A stretch of 64,000 nt of DNA from Kangiella sp. TOML190. Its GTDB lineage: Bacteria; Pseudomonadota; Gammaproteobacteria; Enterobacterales; Kangiellaceae. The stretch is from the NCBI RefSeq assembly GCF_023706045.1, contig NZ_BQYL01000001.1, positions 868,001-932,000 on the forward strand, written 5' to 3'. Made by a program: the position numbers and the translations under genes. Under the pieces are notes generated by a model. That model saw only the letters and a program-made list of their open reading frames with translations, searched no databases and was not told where the DNA came from. Position 1 is the first letter of the stretch. The number at the start of each line of letters is the position of its first letter. Shown here piece by piece: positions 43,235-54,305 of the stretch.

Positions 43235-43864
43235 ATGAAAATGCTAACGAAAAACGGTATAAGTTGCTTGTTAGCATTGCTGCTTTTGGTGCTGCTTAGT
43301 GCTTGTGCTTCTTTATTGGCACCCAAGGTTAAAAACCAGCTAATTGAGTTGCAAGCTGGTCAGTATCAGCTCGATAAAAACCATGCCAGTTTACTATTCC
43401 GGGTGAAACATTTAGGCCTGTCTGATTATGTTGGCCGTTTTAATGATTTTGATGCTAGCCTTGATTTCGATCCTCAAGATCCACTATCCATGCAACTGCA
43501 AGCTGTGATCAATAGCGCTAGTATCGATGTTAATAATCCGGAGTTTGAGGATACCTTAAAAGGTAGCAGTTGGCTCAATAGCCAAGAGTTTCCACAAGCC
43601 AGTTTTACCTCGCAATCAATTAAGCAAGTTTCCGACAATCAATTTATCATTACCGGCAGCTTGTTGTTGAATGGGATCCGTAAGCTAATTGATATCAATC
43701 TAATATTTAACGGCGGCGCCAATAATTTTATCAGTGGCAAATACACTCTAGGGTTTTCGGCTCGGGTGAGTTTTTTGCGCTCCGAGTTTGGCATTGACCA
43801 ATATTTAGGGCTAGTTGGAGATGAGGTCTTGGTAGAAGTGGATGGAGAGTTTTATAAGAGATAA
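43235..43864 (+). CDS. YceI-family lipoprotein
   Basis: A 209-aa lipoprotein: hydrophobic signal and lipobox LLSAC (Cys near residue 24). The mature part is the YceI lipocalin-like barrel, with YQLDKNHASLLFRVKHLGLSD near residue 44, SSWLNSQEFPQASFTSQSIK near residue 112, and a C-terminal GDEVLVEVDGEF. YceI proteins bind isoprenoids or other lipids in the periplasm. It follows rhlB by 21 bp and may be co-transcribed with it. Confidence 0.9.
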   Translation: MKMLTKNGISCLLALLLLVLLSACASLLAPKVKNQLIELQAGQYQLDKNHASLLFRVKHLGLSDYVGRFNDFDASLDFDPQDPLSMQLQAVINSASIDVNNPEFEDTLKGSSWLNSQEFPQASFTSQSIKQVSDNQFIITGSLLLNGIRKLIDINLIFNGGANNFISGKYTLGFSARVSFLRSEFGIDQYLGLVGDEVLVEVDGEFYKR

Positions 43865-43951
43865 GAACTTTATCGCTACAGCATTATATGTAAGAAGGTT
43901 TTAAGGATCCAAGTTAACTTCTTTATAATATTTTTATTGTATGAACTATTT

Positions 43952-43970
43952 ATGAATGTTACACATTCAT
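43952..43970. repeat. Perfect short inverted repeat upstream of a small lipoprotein gene
   Basis: ATGAATGT at 43952-43959 and ACATTCAT at 43963-43970 are exact reverse complements around TAC. It lies about 82 bp before the next gene's ATG, in an AT-rich promoter-like region, and may be an operator. Confidence 0.45.
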
Positions 43971-44051
43971 GCAAAATACCTGTTGTACCTTGTTGTTAAT
44001 TATGTTTATCATTTAGGTTCATTCTTTTTTTATTAAGGATTAATTATAGCA

Positions 44052-44357
44052 ATGAAAAAAATAATATTGGCGGCTTTGCCACTTATCGCTGTTGGTTGCG
44101 CAACTACTAATGAACCAGTAACGGTAGCTAAAAACGAAAATGTTACAGTTGCAACAGCAAAAAATGCTGAAGCGGAAGAAACTACCGAAGCTAAGCAAAA
44201 ACTAAAATGTGTTTACAGTCGCGCTACTGGCAGTCAGATGCGAAAAAAGCGTTGCTGGACAAAAGAACAGTATAAAGAAATACAGGAGCAAAGTAGAGAT
44301 ACACTCAGAAGAGCTGCTGAGGCAGGAACATTCCACCCAGTTCCACCTGAGAACTAA
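44052..44357 (+). CDS. Small lipoprotein with conserved C-terminal motif
   Basis: A 101-aa predicted lipoprotein with lipobox AVGC at about residues 13-16. The middle is low-complexity (Thr, Ala, Glu, Lys). The C-terminal 45 residues, CVYSRATGSQMRKKRCWTKEQYKEIQ..., carry a pattern (Cys, TGSR/Q, KKRxCWT) found in many uncharacterised proteobacterial secreted proteins. The two Cys residues could form a disulfide. Function unknown. Confidence 0.8.
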   Translation: MKKIILAALPLIAVGCATTNEPVTVAKNENVTVATAKNAEAEETTEAKQKLKCVYSRATGSQMRKKRCWTKEQYKEIQEQSRDTLRRAAEAGTFHPVPPEN

Positions 44358-44384
44358 GAGCCGCGCGTTAAAGGGCTAGATAGA

Positions 44385-44891
44385 TTAACCCCACTTCTCT
44401 ACCACATGTTGGATCCGCTCTTCGCGGCGTTTGACGTGGGCTTTGATCTGCTGAGCTAGTTCAAAGTGTTTTTGCTCAGTTTCACTTTCGATAATCAGAT
44501 CGGGTACCTGACAAGGTACTCGATTTTCATCAAACGCCACTAAGGTAAAGTGGGCGGTAGTGCTTAAAATATCTTTTTCGCCGCTTTCCCCTTCGTTGCG
44601 ATCTACAAAAACGTCAGTTCGTACCATCATGGACGTGCGACCCACTAAGACCACTTTAGCTACGGTGCGGATCCTATCGCCTACAAAAATCGGATGCTTA
44701 AAAATGACACGCTCGGAAGAGGCGGTTGATACGGTCTGGCCTGAATAGCGAATGGCGGCCATGGCTGCTGTGGAGTCCATAATGGCTAATAATTCACCAC
44801 CAAACATGTTGCCATAAGGGTTGCTTTGATTGGGAAAAACAAAGTTCCAAGTTTCGATCGCTTCGGCTTTTTTTTGTGGACGTTCAGTCAT
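44385..44891 (-). CDS. Acyl-CoA thioesterase, hotdog fold
   Basis: A 168-aa hotdog-fold enzyme that should hydrolyse acyl-CoA thioesters. NPYGNMFGGELLAIMDSTAAMAAIRYSG near residue 23 is the long catalytic helix with its conserved Asn and Asp, and ERVIFKHPIFVGDRIRTVAKVVLVGRTSM is the central sheet. It resembles the YciA/BFIT branch. Its 5' end overlaps the upstream hydrolase gene by 8 bp, so the two are one operon. Confidence 0.9.
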   Translation of the reverse strand: MTERPQKKAEAIETWNFVFPNQSNPYGNMFGGELLAIMDSTAAMAAIRYSGQTVSTASSERVIFKHPIFVGDRIRTVAKVVLVGRTSMMVRTDVFVDRNEGESGEKDILSTTAHFTLVAFDENRVPCQVPDLIIESETEQKHFELAQQIKAHVKRREERIQHVVEKWG

Positions 44892-45762
44892 CGGATTTTC
44901 CAGTTAAAAAATTAAGCATAGGTTGCCATATTCCTTGCTCAATTTCTTGTTTTTTCTTAAATAATCCAAAATGGCCAATGGATTTCAGGTTGATATCTTT
45001 GGGCTGCACTAGCAGGGTGTTAGTTTGCCCACTGGCATAGTGACTTAAGAGTGCATCTCTTGCCGATACTGGTGCGTACCAGTCATCGCTGATGGTAACT
45101 GCAAAAATATTCGCTTTAATAGCTTGATAGGCGGACAGATCAAGTTCGTGTTGCGGGGTAAATAGATAATCTTTGGAGCGCGCCCAATTGAGCCACTGAT
45201 TAACCGCGTGTTTGGGAACTGGGATCGGTCCAAGCATTTTGGAATGAAAGTAATCGCCTTTTTGGAATAATTTCACTAGAGGAAAAACCAGATACCAAAT
45301 TCCAGCCAGTAAGTATTTTTGTAAACCTGGCCATTTGCGCCAAGTACCAACGCCACTGGCGGCAATGATGATCTTATTAATTTTAGGGCTGGATTGGGCT
45401 AGTCCCAATATTTGGCCGCCGGCGCTGTGGCCTAAATAGTGCAGCTCGGCCACTGGATCCTGAGCTAGGATAAATTGTATCGCTGCTTCAATATCCCGTT
45501 GGCCCCAGTGTTGCATCAGGATTTTATCGGTTGGCATATTGCCTTGTTTGGAATGACTAATACCGCGATAGTCGAAGACCAGAGTGTTAAAACCATTGCG
45601 CGCCATATAATCGGCAAAATGTTTGTAGTATTGGTATGGCACACCAAAAGCGGAGCCGATCAGCAAGTAGCGATTCGAACCTTCCGCTAAGTAGAAAGCA
45701 CCTTGCAATGGATAGCCGTCGGCGGCTTCAAAGGTGACTTGGGTATGTGGGTAGGGCGGCAC
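44884..45762 (-). CDS. Alpha/beta hydrolase family protein
   Basis: A 292-aa alpha/beta-hydrolase. FNTLVFDYRGISHS near residue 57 precedes the nucleophile elbow LGHSAGGQ (Ser near residue 113); a catalytic Asp (TISDDWYAP) and His (SIGHFGLF) follow in the correct order near residues 229 and 268. The start is a GTG. There is no signal peptide. Substrate unknown; coupling to a thioesterase gene suggests ester or acyl metabolism. Confidence 0.87.
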   Translation of the reverse strand: MPPYPHTQVTFEAADGYPLQGAFYLAEGSNRYLLIGSAFGVPYQYYKHFADYMARNGFNTLVFDYRGISHSKQGNMPTDKILMQHWGQRDIEAAIQFILAQDPVAELHYLGHSAGGQILGLAQSSPKINKIIIAASGVGTWRKWPGLQKYLLAGIWYLVFPLVKLFQKGDYFHSKMLGPIPVPKHAVNQWLNWARSKDYLFTPQHELDLSAYQAIKANIFAVTISDDWYAPVSARDALLSHYASGQTNTLLVQPKDINLKSIGHFGLFKKKQEIEQGIWQPMLNFLTGKSDD

Positions 45763-45850
45763 TAGGATTCACCATCATTAATTCAGTTCAATCATTAATA
45801 CCTGAAATTTCGACAAATTACCAGTGGTCAGTCCAGTGCGCTTGGCTTTG

Positions 45851-46551
45851 TTATTGCTGAGCAAAGACTTTACGCAATAATTCGGTAGTCCGAGCGATGG
45901 GATCACGGCGTATTTTGGCTTCTTCTTGCGCGACTAGGGTAAACAAGCCGTCAAGCGCCTGTTCAGTAATGTAAGTTTCAATGGAGAGATCTTGTTTTTT
46001 GGTGAAGGGTAGGGCGTTATAGGTCTCTAGTAGCCTATTATAATCTTGGTAAAAGCCGACTTTTTGCATATTACTTTGTACTATCGGTTTAAAGCGGTTA
46101 GTAAGCGCTGTGGTTGTGTGAGTTTTAAAGTAATTGGTGGCTGCATTATCGCCACCTTGTAAAATTCCCCAAGCATCTTGCCAACTCATACGGCTAATGG
46201 CGTCGAAAAAAACTGCTTTAGCCTCGCCAGCGGCTGATTCTGCAGCGCGATTCATCTGCAACTCAAATTTATCCACATAAGAGCCCAAGCCAATTTTACG
46301 AATGGTCGTTGCCGCGTCATGAAATTTTTCCGGAACTGCAATCTTAATCAATGGGTTATCGCTAAAACCGCCATCTCGATTAGTCGCGAAGACGCTGTTT
46401 TCGGTGCCTACTTGCAACGCTTGCTTTAAACCCGCAGCCACGGTCTGCTGAGAAAGCCCCTGTTGTTGGCCGATAGAATCGAGAACTTGGTTAAAATCAG
46501 TGGTTTTACAGCTGATCAGTGTTAGTGAAATAAAAAGTGCAAAATACGCAT
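45851..46551 (-). pseudogene. DUF4197 lipoprotein gene with a one-base frameshift in the signal peptide
   Basis: The frame from 46441 to 45851 encodes most of a DUF4197 protein (SDNPLIKIAVPEKF, DGLFTLVAQEEAKIR, RTTELLRKVF) but has only an internal GTG as start and no export signal. Upstream, an ATG at 46551 opens a lipoprotein signal that runs into stop codons after nine codons. One extra T in the five-T run at 46532-46536 would join them, giving ISLTLISC as the lipobox end, then KTTDFNQVLDSIG and a protein of about 233 aa, the usual family length. Either the gene is broken or one base was lost in sequencing. Confidence 0.78.
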
Positions 46552-46676
46552 AACTAGAAGTTTGGCAAAAAAGAGCTGCTGACTATAACACGAATGTTTT
46601 GCGAAATATAAATATGCTTAGTTTGAGGTATTGAGTTTTGAGTTGAGCGTCAGGACTGGGGAGTCTAGGGGAGGGG

Positions 46677-47003
46677 TTAGTGAGCATTAGGAACTGTTGG
46701 CGCACGTTTGCTTATTCGTGAGTCGCCCATTAAGAATTTGGTACTTACCAAAAGCTTTTGCTGATAGGGAATTGCTATGCCATCAACTTTTTTCTGCCCG
46801 AGTTGTTTGCCCATAAAAGCCTTTACGGTTTTTTCTTGAAGCTTTTTTGGCATACCAGGTTCGGTCGTTACCTTATCAACCTTACCTTGCAGGTTAACGG
46901 CTAGAATTACCTGATAATCATTAGTCACGGATTTATCTTTGGCGCACAAACTGCTACTCAAAAAACAAATTGCGACTAACAAGGCGTAGAAAATTTTTGT
47001 CAT
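46677..47003 (-). CDS. Small secreted protein, possibly TonB-C-terminal-like
   Basis: I place the start at the ATG at 47003, which opens a signal peptide (MTKIFYALLVAICFLSSSLC); the longer frame to 47084 adds residues with no signal character. The mature part, about 85 aa, has a beta-alpha-beta pattern (YQVILAVNLQGKVDKVTTEPGM, then YQQKLLVSTKF) resembling the TonB C-terminal fold, but without the usual glycines and proline-rich linker. Function is unknown. Confidence 0.6.
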   Translation of the reverse strand: MTKIFYALLVAICFLSSSLCAKDKSVTNDYQVILAVNLQGKVDKVTTEPGMPKKLQEKTVKAFMGKQLGQKKVDGIAIPYQQKLLVSTKFLMGDSRISKRAPTVPNAH

Positions 47004-47219
47004 TGTCAAAAAGATATATGGTGTACGCACATTATACGGGATCCTTACGGGCTCTCCGTTTTGCGCTGTGTATTTTTTATACAATTTTACAATTGCTTTA
47101 GCTATAGTTTATAAGGGATTAAGGGATGCTTGTAAATTGACAAAAAACGTCAGTTTTGGCATAGAAGCTTTGCTCGGTAGAGCTGACAAGGCAAGCAGCG
47201 CCTAGAGGGAACTAAAACT

Positions 47220-48227
<1,008 letters not shown>

Positions 48228-48251
48228 TTATCTCAAGTTCGTAATTTGTAA

Positions 48252-49821
<1,570 letters not shown>

Positions 49822-49828
49822 CAATAAA

Positions 49829-49853
49829 AAAGGCCAGCTTAAAACTGGCCTTT
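49829..49853 (-). promoter_or_regulatory. Hairpin with U-run just before tsaC
   Basis: On the minus strand AAAGGCCAG (49853-49845) pairs with CTGGCCTTT (49837-49829), followed by a short U-run and then the tsaC ATG at 49821. It looks like a terminator, but a TATACT box at 49859-49854 would start transcription right at the hairpin, so it may instead cap the tsaC mRNA. The gap up to polA also has a 28-codon TTG frame (49876-49962, minus) that I cannot support as a gene. Confidence 0.5.
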
Positions 49854-50015
49854 AGTATAGCTTTATTTAGCTAAATCAGGAACTTAAGTCATTAATTTCT
49901 TTTACCCAAACAGTACTATTCAAAGCTTTTAAAACTGCATAAGAATTGTTAAAAAATAGCAACGCCTATACACTTAGAGCCACGATTCATTCATTGTCCA
50001 ACATAGCCCTAGAAA

Positions 50016-52736
50016 ATGCCTGAGCAAAAATCCCCCTTTATCCTAGTCGATGGTTCTTCTTACCTGTTTCGCGCCTACCATGTTCCACAGTTACAGCGCA
50101 TGACCAATTCCAAGGGCATGATGACCGGCGCGGTGTTTGGGGTGATCAATATGCTCAAAAGCTTGATCAACGAATATCAACCCAGTCATATGGCGGTGGT
50201 GTTTGATGCGAAAGGCAAAACTTTTCGTAATGATCTTTATCCCGAATACAAGGCCAATCGGCCACCGATGCCAGAAGAGTTGCGGGATCAGATCCAGCCG
50301 ATCCATCAGATCGTTAAAGCCATGGGGTTACCCTTGTTGGTGATTGATGGGGTGGAAGCGGATGATGTGATTGGGACGCTCGCGGATCAGGCTAGTCGTG
50401 CCGGAATTGAAACCCTGATCTCCACTGGTGATAAGGATATGGCGCAGCTGGTTACGGAATACGTAACTTTGATTAATACTATGGATAAAAATCATCCCAT
50501 TACCGATCGTGAGCGGGTGATCGAAAAGTTTGGCGTTAAGCCTGAGCAAATCATTGACTATTTGGCCTTAGTTGGCGACAAGGTGGATAATATTCCAGGG
50601 GTGGAAAAGTGCGGTCCTAAAACGGCTGTTAAGTGGCTCAGCGAATATGGCTCGATGCAAGGCGTTATCGATAATGCCGACAAAATAGGCGGTAAAATCG
50701 GCGAAAATCTACGAAATGCACTCGAACAACTGCCTTTATCTTATGAATTAGCAACCATTAAGCTGGATTGTGAGCTGGATAAAAAGCCGCAAGCGCTAAC
50801 CATTGATGAGCCAAAGCTAGAAGAACTTAAGGTGCTTTATGGTGAAATGGAGTTTAAGCGCTGGCTGACCGAAGTGTTGCAAGCCGGCGGTGAGGCGATT
50901 GAAGCCGAAGAAGAAGCTACAACAATTGATCGTTCACAATATGAAACTATTTTAGACAAATCACAGTTCGATAAGTGGCTGAAAAAATTAGAAAAAGCAG
51001 AGCTGTTTGCGCTGGATACGGAAACCACCAGCCTGAATTATATTGATGCTGAATTGGTGGGTTTATCTTTTGCGCTGGATAATGGCGAGGCGGCTTATTT
51101 GCCAGTGGCGCACAGCTATATGGGCGCGCCCGAGCAGTTGGGGCGCGATTGGGTCTTAGCGCAAATGAAACCGCTGCTGGAGAGTGATAACCATAAAAAA
51201 GTCGGGCAGAATTTAAAATATGACAAAAGCGTTCTGGCCCGTTATGGGATTGAGCTTGCTGGAATTAAGTTCGATACTATGCTGGAGTCCTACTGTTTGA
51301 ACAGCGTAGCTTCGCGTCATGATATGGATACGCTGGCTTTGCATCATTTGAACCATGCCAATATCAAGTTCGAGGAAATCGCTGGTAAAGGCAAAGCACA
51401 GTTAACGTTTGACCAGATTGATTTAGAGCAAGCCTCGCCCTATGCCGCCGAAGATGCGGACATCACCATGAAGTTGCACCAAAAATTGTGGCCGCAACTG
51501 GCTGCAAATCAAGGCCCAAAACAAATCTTCGAAGAGATCGAAATGCCGCTGCTTAATGTGTTATCGGCTATCGAGCGTAATGGGGTTTTGGTGGATGGCA
51601 ACCTATTAGGTGAAAAAAGCCATCAGTTTGGCGAGCGCTTGGTGGAGCTTGAGCGAGAGGCTTATGATATTGCTGGGGAAGAGTTTAACTTAGGCTCGCC
51701 AAAACAATTGCAAGCAATATTCTTCGAGAAATTGGGTTTGCCCGTGATTAAGAAAACGCCGAAAGGGCAACCATCGACGGCGGAAGAAGTATTGCAAGAG
51801 CTGGCAATGGATTATCCGCTGCCGAAGCTCATTTTAGAACACCGTAGTTTGTCCAAACTAAAGTCGACTTATACCGATAAGTTGCCGCAAATGATCAATG
51901 CCACCACTGGCCGAGTTCACACCTCCTACCATCAGGCGGTGGCGGCAACTGGGCGCTTGTCTTCGAAAGATCCCAACTTACAAAATATTCCCATTAAAAC
52001 CGCTGAAGGCCGATCGATTCGGACTGCTTTTATTGCACCCAAGGGTTATCGGATCCTAGCTGCGGACTATTCGCAAATTGAGCTGCGAATTATGGCCCAT
52101 TTATCACAGGACAAAGGCTTGCTTGATGCCTTTGCCAAAGGTTTAGATGTGCATTCTGCCACCGCAGCGGAAGTGTTTGACGTGGAGCTTGAGGAAGTTA
52201 GCGCCAACCAACGCCGTAACGCCAAAGCGATTAATTTCGGTTTAATTTACGGGATGTCAGCCTTTGGTCTTGCCAAGCAAATCGATACCGACCGCAATAC
52301 CGCGCAGGATTACATCAACACCTATTTCGCGCGCTATCCGGGGGTTGAGCAATATATGGAGTCGACCAAAACCAAGGCTAGCGAGTTAGGTTATGTCGAA
52401 ACCTTGTTTGGGCGACGCCTATATCTACCTGAAATTAATGCCAAAAATGGTCTACGCCGCAAAGCCGCCGAGCGTACCGCGATCAATGCACCGATGCAGG
52501 GTAGTGCTGCTGATATCATCAAGCTGGCGATGTTGGAAGTGGATCAATGGCTTAAGACTCAAGCAGGGATCAAAATGATTATGCAGGTTCATGATGAATT
52601 AGTATTCGAAGTGGCCGATGATCAGTTGGAACTGGCCAAACAAAAAATCCCCGAAATTATGGCCTCAGTCGCGGAGTTTTCAGTACCGCTAATTGCTGAT
52701 GTTGGGGTAGGCGATAATTGGGATCAGGCGCACTAG
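50016..52736 (+). CDS. polA: DNA polymerase I
   Basis: Repair and Okazaki-fragment-processing polymerase. All three domains are present in the 906-aa protein: 5'-nuclease (about 1-290; VDGSSYLFRAYH, GVEADDVIGTLA, GDKVDNIPGVEKCGPKTA), 3'-5' exonuclease (about 310-500; FALDTETTSLN with intact acidic residues) and polymerase (about 520-906; AADYSQIELRIMAHLS motif A, RRNAKAINFGLIYGMS motif B, QVHDELVFEV motif C). No Shine-Dalgarno sequence is evident. engB follows on the other strand after the candidate small RNA and the MmcQ-like gene. Confidence 0.97.
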   Translation: MPEQKSPFILVDGSSYLFRAYHVPQLQRMTNSKGMMTGAVFGVINMLKSLINEYQPSHMAVVFDAKGKTFRNDLYPEYKANRPPMPEELRDQIQPIHQIVKAMGLPLLVIDGVEADDVIGTLADQASRAGIETLISTGDKDMAQLVTEYVTLINTMDKNHPITDRERVIEKFGVKPEQIIDYLALVGDKVDNIPGVEKCGPKTAVKWLSEYGSMQGVIDNADKIGGKIGENLRNALEQLPLSYELATIKLDCELDKKPQALTIDEPKLEELKVLYGEMEFKRWLTEVLQAGGEAIEAEEEATTIDRSQYETILDKSQFDKWLKKLEKAELFALDTETTSLNYIDAELVGLSFALDNGEAAYLPVAHSYMGAPEQLGRDWVLAQMKPLLESDNHKKVGQNLKYDKSVLARYGIELAGIKFDTMLESYCLNSVASRHDMDTLALHHLNHANIKFEEIAGKGKAQLTFDQIDLEQASPYAAEDADITMKLHQKLWPQLAANQGPKQIFEEIEMPLLNVLSAIERNGVLVDGNLLGEKSHQFGERLVELEREAYDIAGEEFNLGSPKQLQAIFFEKLGLPVIKKTPKGQPSTAEEVLQELAMDYPLPKLILEHRSLSKLKSTYTDKLPQMINATTGRVHTSYHQAVAATGRLSSKDPNLQNIPIKTAEGRSIRTAFIAPKGYRILAADYSQIELRIMAHLSQDKGLLDAFAKGLDVHSATAAEVFDVELEEVSANQRRNAKAINFGLIYGMSAFGLAKQIDTDRNTAQDYINTYFARYPGVEQYMESTKTKASELGYVETLFGRRLYLPEINAKNGLRRKAAERTAINAPMQGSAADIIKLAMLEVDQWLKTQAGIKMIMQVHDELVFEVADDQLELAKQKIPEIMASVAEFSVPLIADVGVGDNWDQAH

Positions 52737-52828
52737 TTCACAAAGTTGAAGTTTAACAAGTGAGTAACGCCTTGATCTTACAATGATGATACAAGTCTTT
52801 ACAAAAGCCTTACAAAATTTCTGCAACA

Positions 52829-52857
52829 TTATCACCCGTTCAAGGTCACTATATATA
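52829..52857 (+). promoter_or_regulatory. Candidate promoter of the polA-downstream small RNA
   Basis: TTATCA at 52829-52834 and TATATA at 52852-52857 are spaced 17 bp, a fair sigma-70 arrangement (-35 weak, -10 good). Overlapping TATATA frames at 52850 are also possible. It would start transcription near 52860-52865. Confidence 0.5.
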
Positions 52858-52858
52858 A

Positions 52859-52969
52859 GGGCAATGATTGCCCTTCCCGCGACTCCCTCCTTCTTGCGGG
52901 TATTACAGTTCGACCTCCCCAAGTCGTGCTGTGTTTATTAAGGGCTCATAATTTATGAGCCCTCTTTTT
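52859..52969 (+). ncRNA. Candidate small RNA in the Spot 42 / ErsA position
   Basis: The unit of about 110 nt is bounded by a promoter and a strong terminator and has no good reading frame. Elements in order: AAGGGCA pairing with TGCCCTT (52857-52863 / 52869-52875); CCCGC (52876-52880) pairing with GCGGG (52896-52900) around a 15-nt loop containing CTCCCTCC; CGAC (52911-52914) pairing with GTCG (52923-52926) around CTCCCCAA; then the terminator. Both large loops show CU-rich anti-Shine-Dalgarno-like sequence. The place between polA and engB is that of Spot 42 in enterobacteria and ErsA in Pseudomonas, but the sequence is not that of Spot 42. Direction is set by the U-run. It fills most of the 385-bp gap after polA; I see nothing else in the rest (52970-53121). 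Confidence 0.65.
52941..52969 (+). terminator. Terminator of the candidate small RNA
   Basis: AGGGCTCAT at 52941-52949 pairs perfectly with ATGAGCCCT at 52955-52963 around a 5-nt loop, followed by C and five T on the plus strand. No T-run on the minus side. Confidence 0.88.
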
Positions 52970-53121
52970 ATTTCTCTGGCCTTGTTATCCTTATTCACGG
53001 TATTTTGATTTCTGTGTTGCTCATTATCTGTATGATAAATCCGCTACTCAAAATACTGCAAATAAGCAATAGCAATTCTCGGAAAAATATTACCAGCAAT
53101 GATTAGCTTTTATAAGGTTGC

Positions 53122-53535
53122 CTATTGATGTAGGTCTTTTTCTGAGTGATGCAGTTCCAACAATTCCCGCTCGGATTTTTTAAGGCTTTTAACAACTAGT
53201 GAATAAGAATGGTCGATCAGCTTTTCAATTTCTGAAGCTGGAATAGTGCCGTCGAGAATAAGGGTGTTCCAGTGCTTTTTGTTCATGTGATAGCCGGGGA
53301 TCACGGCGGTAAAGGTGCTACGAATGGCGTCGGCGTGATCTGGGTTGCATTTTAAGTTCATACACCAATGACCGGCCATCTTGCCTTGGGTGCCTTTTTC
53401 TTTACCGTCGCCCAGTGCTAGAGTCGCGAACATCTTGCCTTTGACTTTAAAGACTGCGACATCGGGACCGAAGGGGTGATCTTCGATGGCTTCGGGCTTG
53501 CTCAATACATATTGTTTGGCTTGTTGGCTATCCAT
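53122..53535 (-). CDS. MmcQ/YjbR family protein
   Basis: A 137-aa small protein of the MmcQ/YjbR family (cyclic-AMP/double-wing-like DNA-binding fold). KPEAIEDHPFGPDVAVFKVKGKMFATL near residue 13 and PGYHMNKKHWNTLILDGTIPASEIEKLIDHSYSLV near residue 95 are the family signatures. Function in vivo is unknown; members are often stress-associated. It follows engB on the same strand by 17 bp. Confidence 0.9.
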   Translation of the reverse strand: MDSQQAKQYVLSKPEAIEDHPFGPDVAVFKVKGKMFATLALGDGKEKGTQGKMAGHWCMNLKCNPDHADAIRSTFTAVIPGYHMNKKHWNTLILDGTIPASEIEKLIDHSYSLVVKSLKKSERELLELHHSEKDLHQ

Positions 53536-53552
53536 ACTATTATTCCAAGAGT

Positions 53553-54161
53553 CTATTCAAGCATTGGCGGGTCATACCAATGATCGAGTTTGGCATAGAG
53601 CTGGTCAAGCCCTTGACGTTTTAGAGATGAAAAGGCTTGCACGCTGGCATTGGGGTGGATGTCTTTTAATTGCTTTTTACATTGCATCAGCGCTTTTGAT
53701 TTGGCGCCGGATTTTAATTTGTCGGCTTTACTTAATAGACAATGCACCGGCAGATCCACTTGGTGCGCCCAGCTCAGCATTTGTTCGTCAGTGTCTTTTA
53801 AGAAATGGCGAATATCCATTAGCAAGACCAGCCCATGCAGACATTGGCGGCTTTGTAAGTATTTGCCCAATTCTGCTTGCCATTGCTCTTTCATGGCCTG
53901 TGGAACCTTGGCGTAACCATAGCCAGGCAGATCAATTAGGCGGCGTCCTTCGTCCAGAGTGAAGACGTTGATCAGCTGGGTACGACCAGGAGTTTTACTG
54001 GTGCGGGCAAGGCTTTTTTGCTGGGTTAAGGTGTTTAAAGCGCTAGATTTTCCGGCATTGGAACGACCGGCAAAGGCCACCTCAATCCCTTGATCGGGTG
54101 GCAACTGGTGCAATTTGGCGGCACCGAGTAAATATTTTGCTTGCTGGTAGTTCATATTCAT
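53553..54161 (-). CDS. engB: Ribosome-biogenesis GTPase EngB (YihA/YsxC)
   Basis: GTPase needed for 50S subunit assembly and, in many bacteria, for cell division. The 202-aa sequence has [17 protein letters not shown] near residue 29 (G1), the TPGRTQ switch (G2), [12 protein letters not shown] (G3) and [10 protein letters not shown] (G4, here SKAD for NKxD-type). Location beside polA is conserved in gammaproteobacteria. The ATG at 54161 or the next in-frame ATG could be the start. Confidence 0.95.
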   Translation of the reverse strand: MNMNYQQAKYLLGAAKLHQLPPDQGIEVAFAGRSNAGKSSALNTLTQQKSLARTSKTPGRTQLINVFTLDEGRRLIDLPGYGYAKVPQAMKEQWQAELGKYLQSRQCLHGLVLLMDIRHFLKDTDEQMLSWAHQVDLPVHCLLSKADKLKSGAKSKALMQCKKQLKDIHPNASVQAFSSLKRQGLDQLYAKLDHWYDPPMLE

Positions 54162-54305
54162 GGAATTTTAATCACAAAGATGGCATTTTACTGGTTAGTT
54201 CCCTATAATTCATCGAACTTTTGTAATTTCCGCAAGATTTTTAACTAGGGGAGCAGCTAGTTAAGCTAAATCCTAGTAACTATTGATTTTTTTGAAGGTA
54301 GCGTG

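Noticed and set aside
46442-46551. Programmed frameshift in the DUF4197 signal peptide
   Set aside because: A five-T run is no known slippery site in the right phase; a missing base is the simpler reading.
52859-52969. CsrB/RsmY-like RNA on the minus strand (GGA-containing loops)
   Set aside because: The terminator has its U-run only on the plus strand and the promoter boxes also fit plus; the GGA loops are complements of the C-rich ones.
52859-52969. Direct sequence homologue of Spot 42
   Set aside because: Position agrees, but I could not match the known Spot 42 sequence beyond the presence of a terminator.
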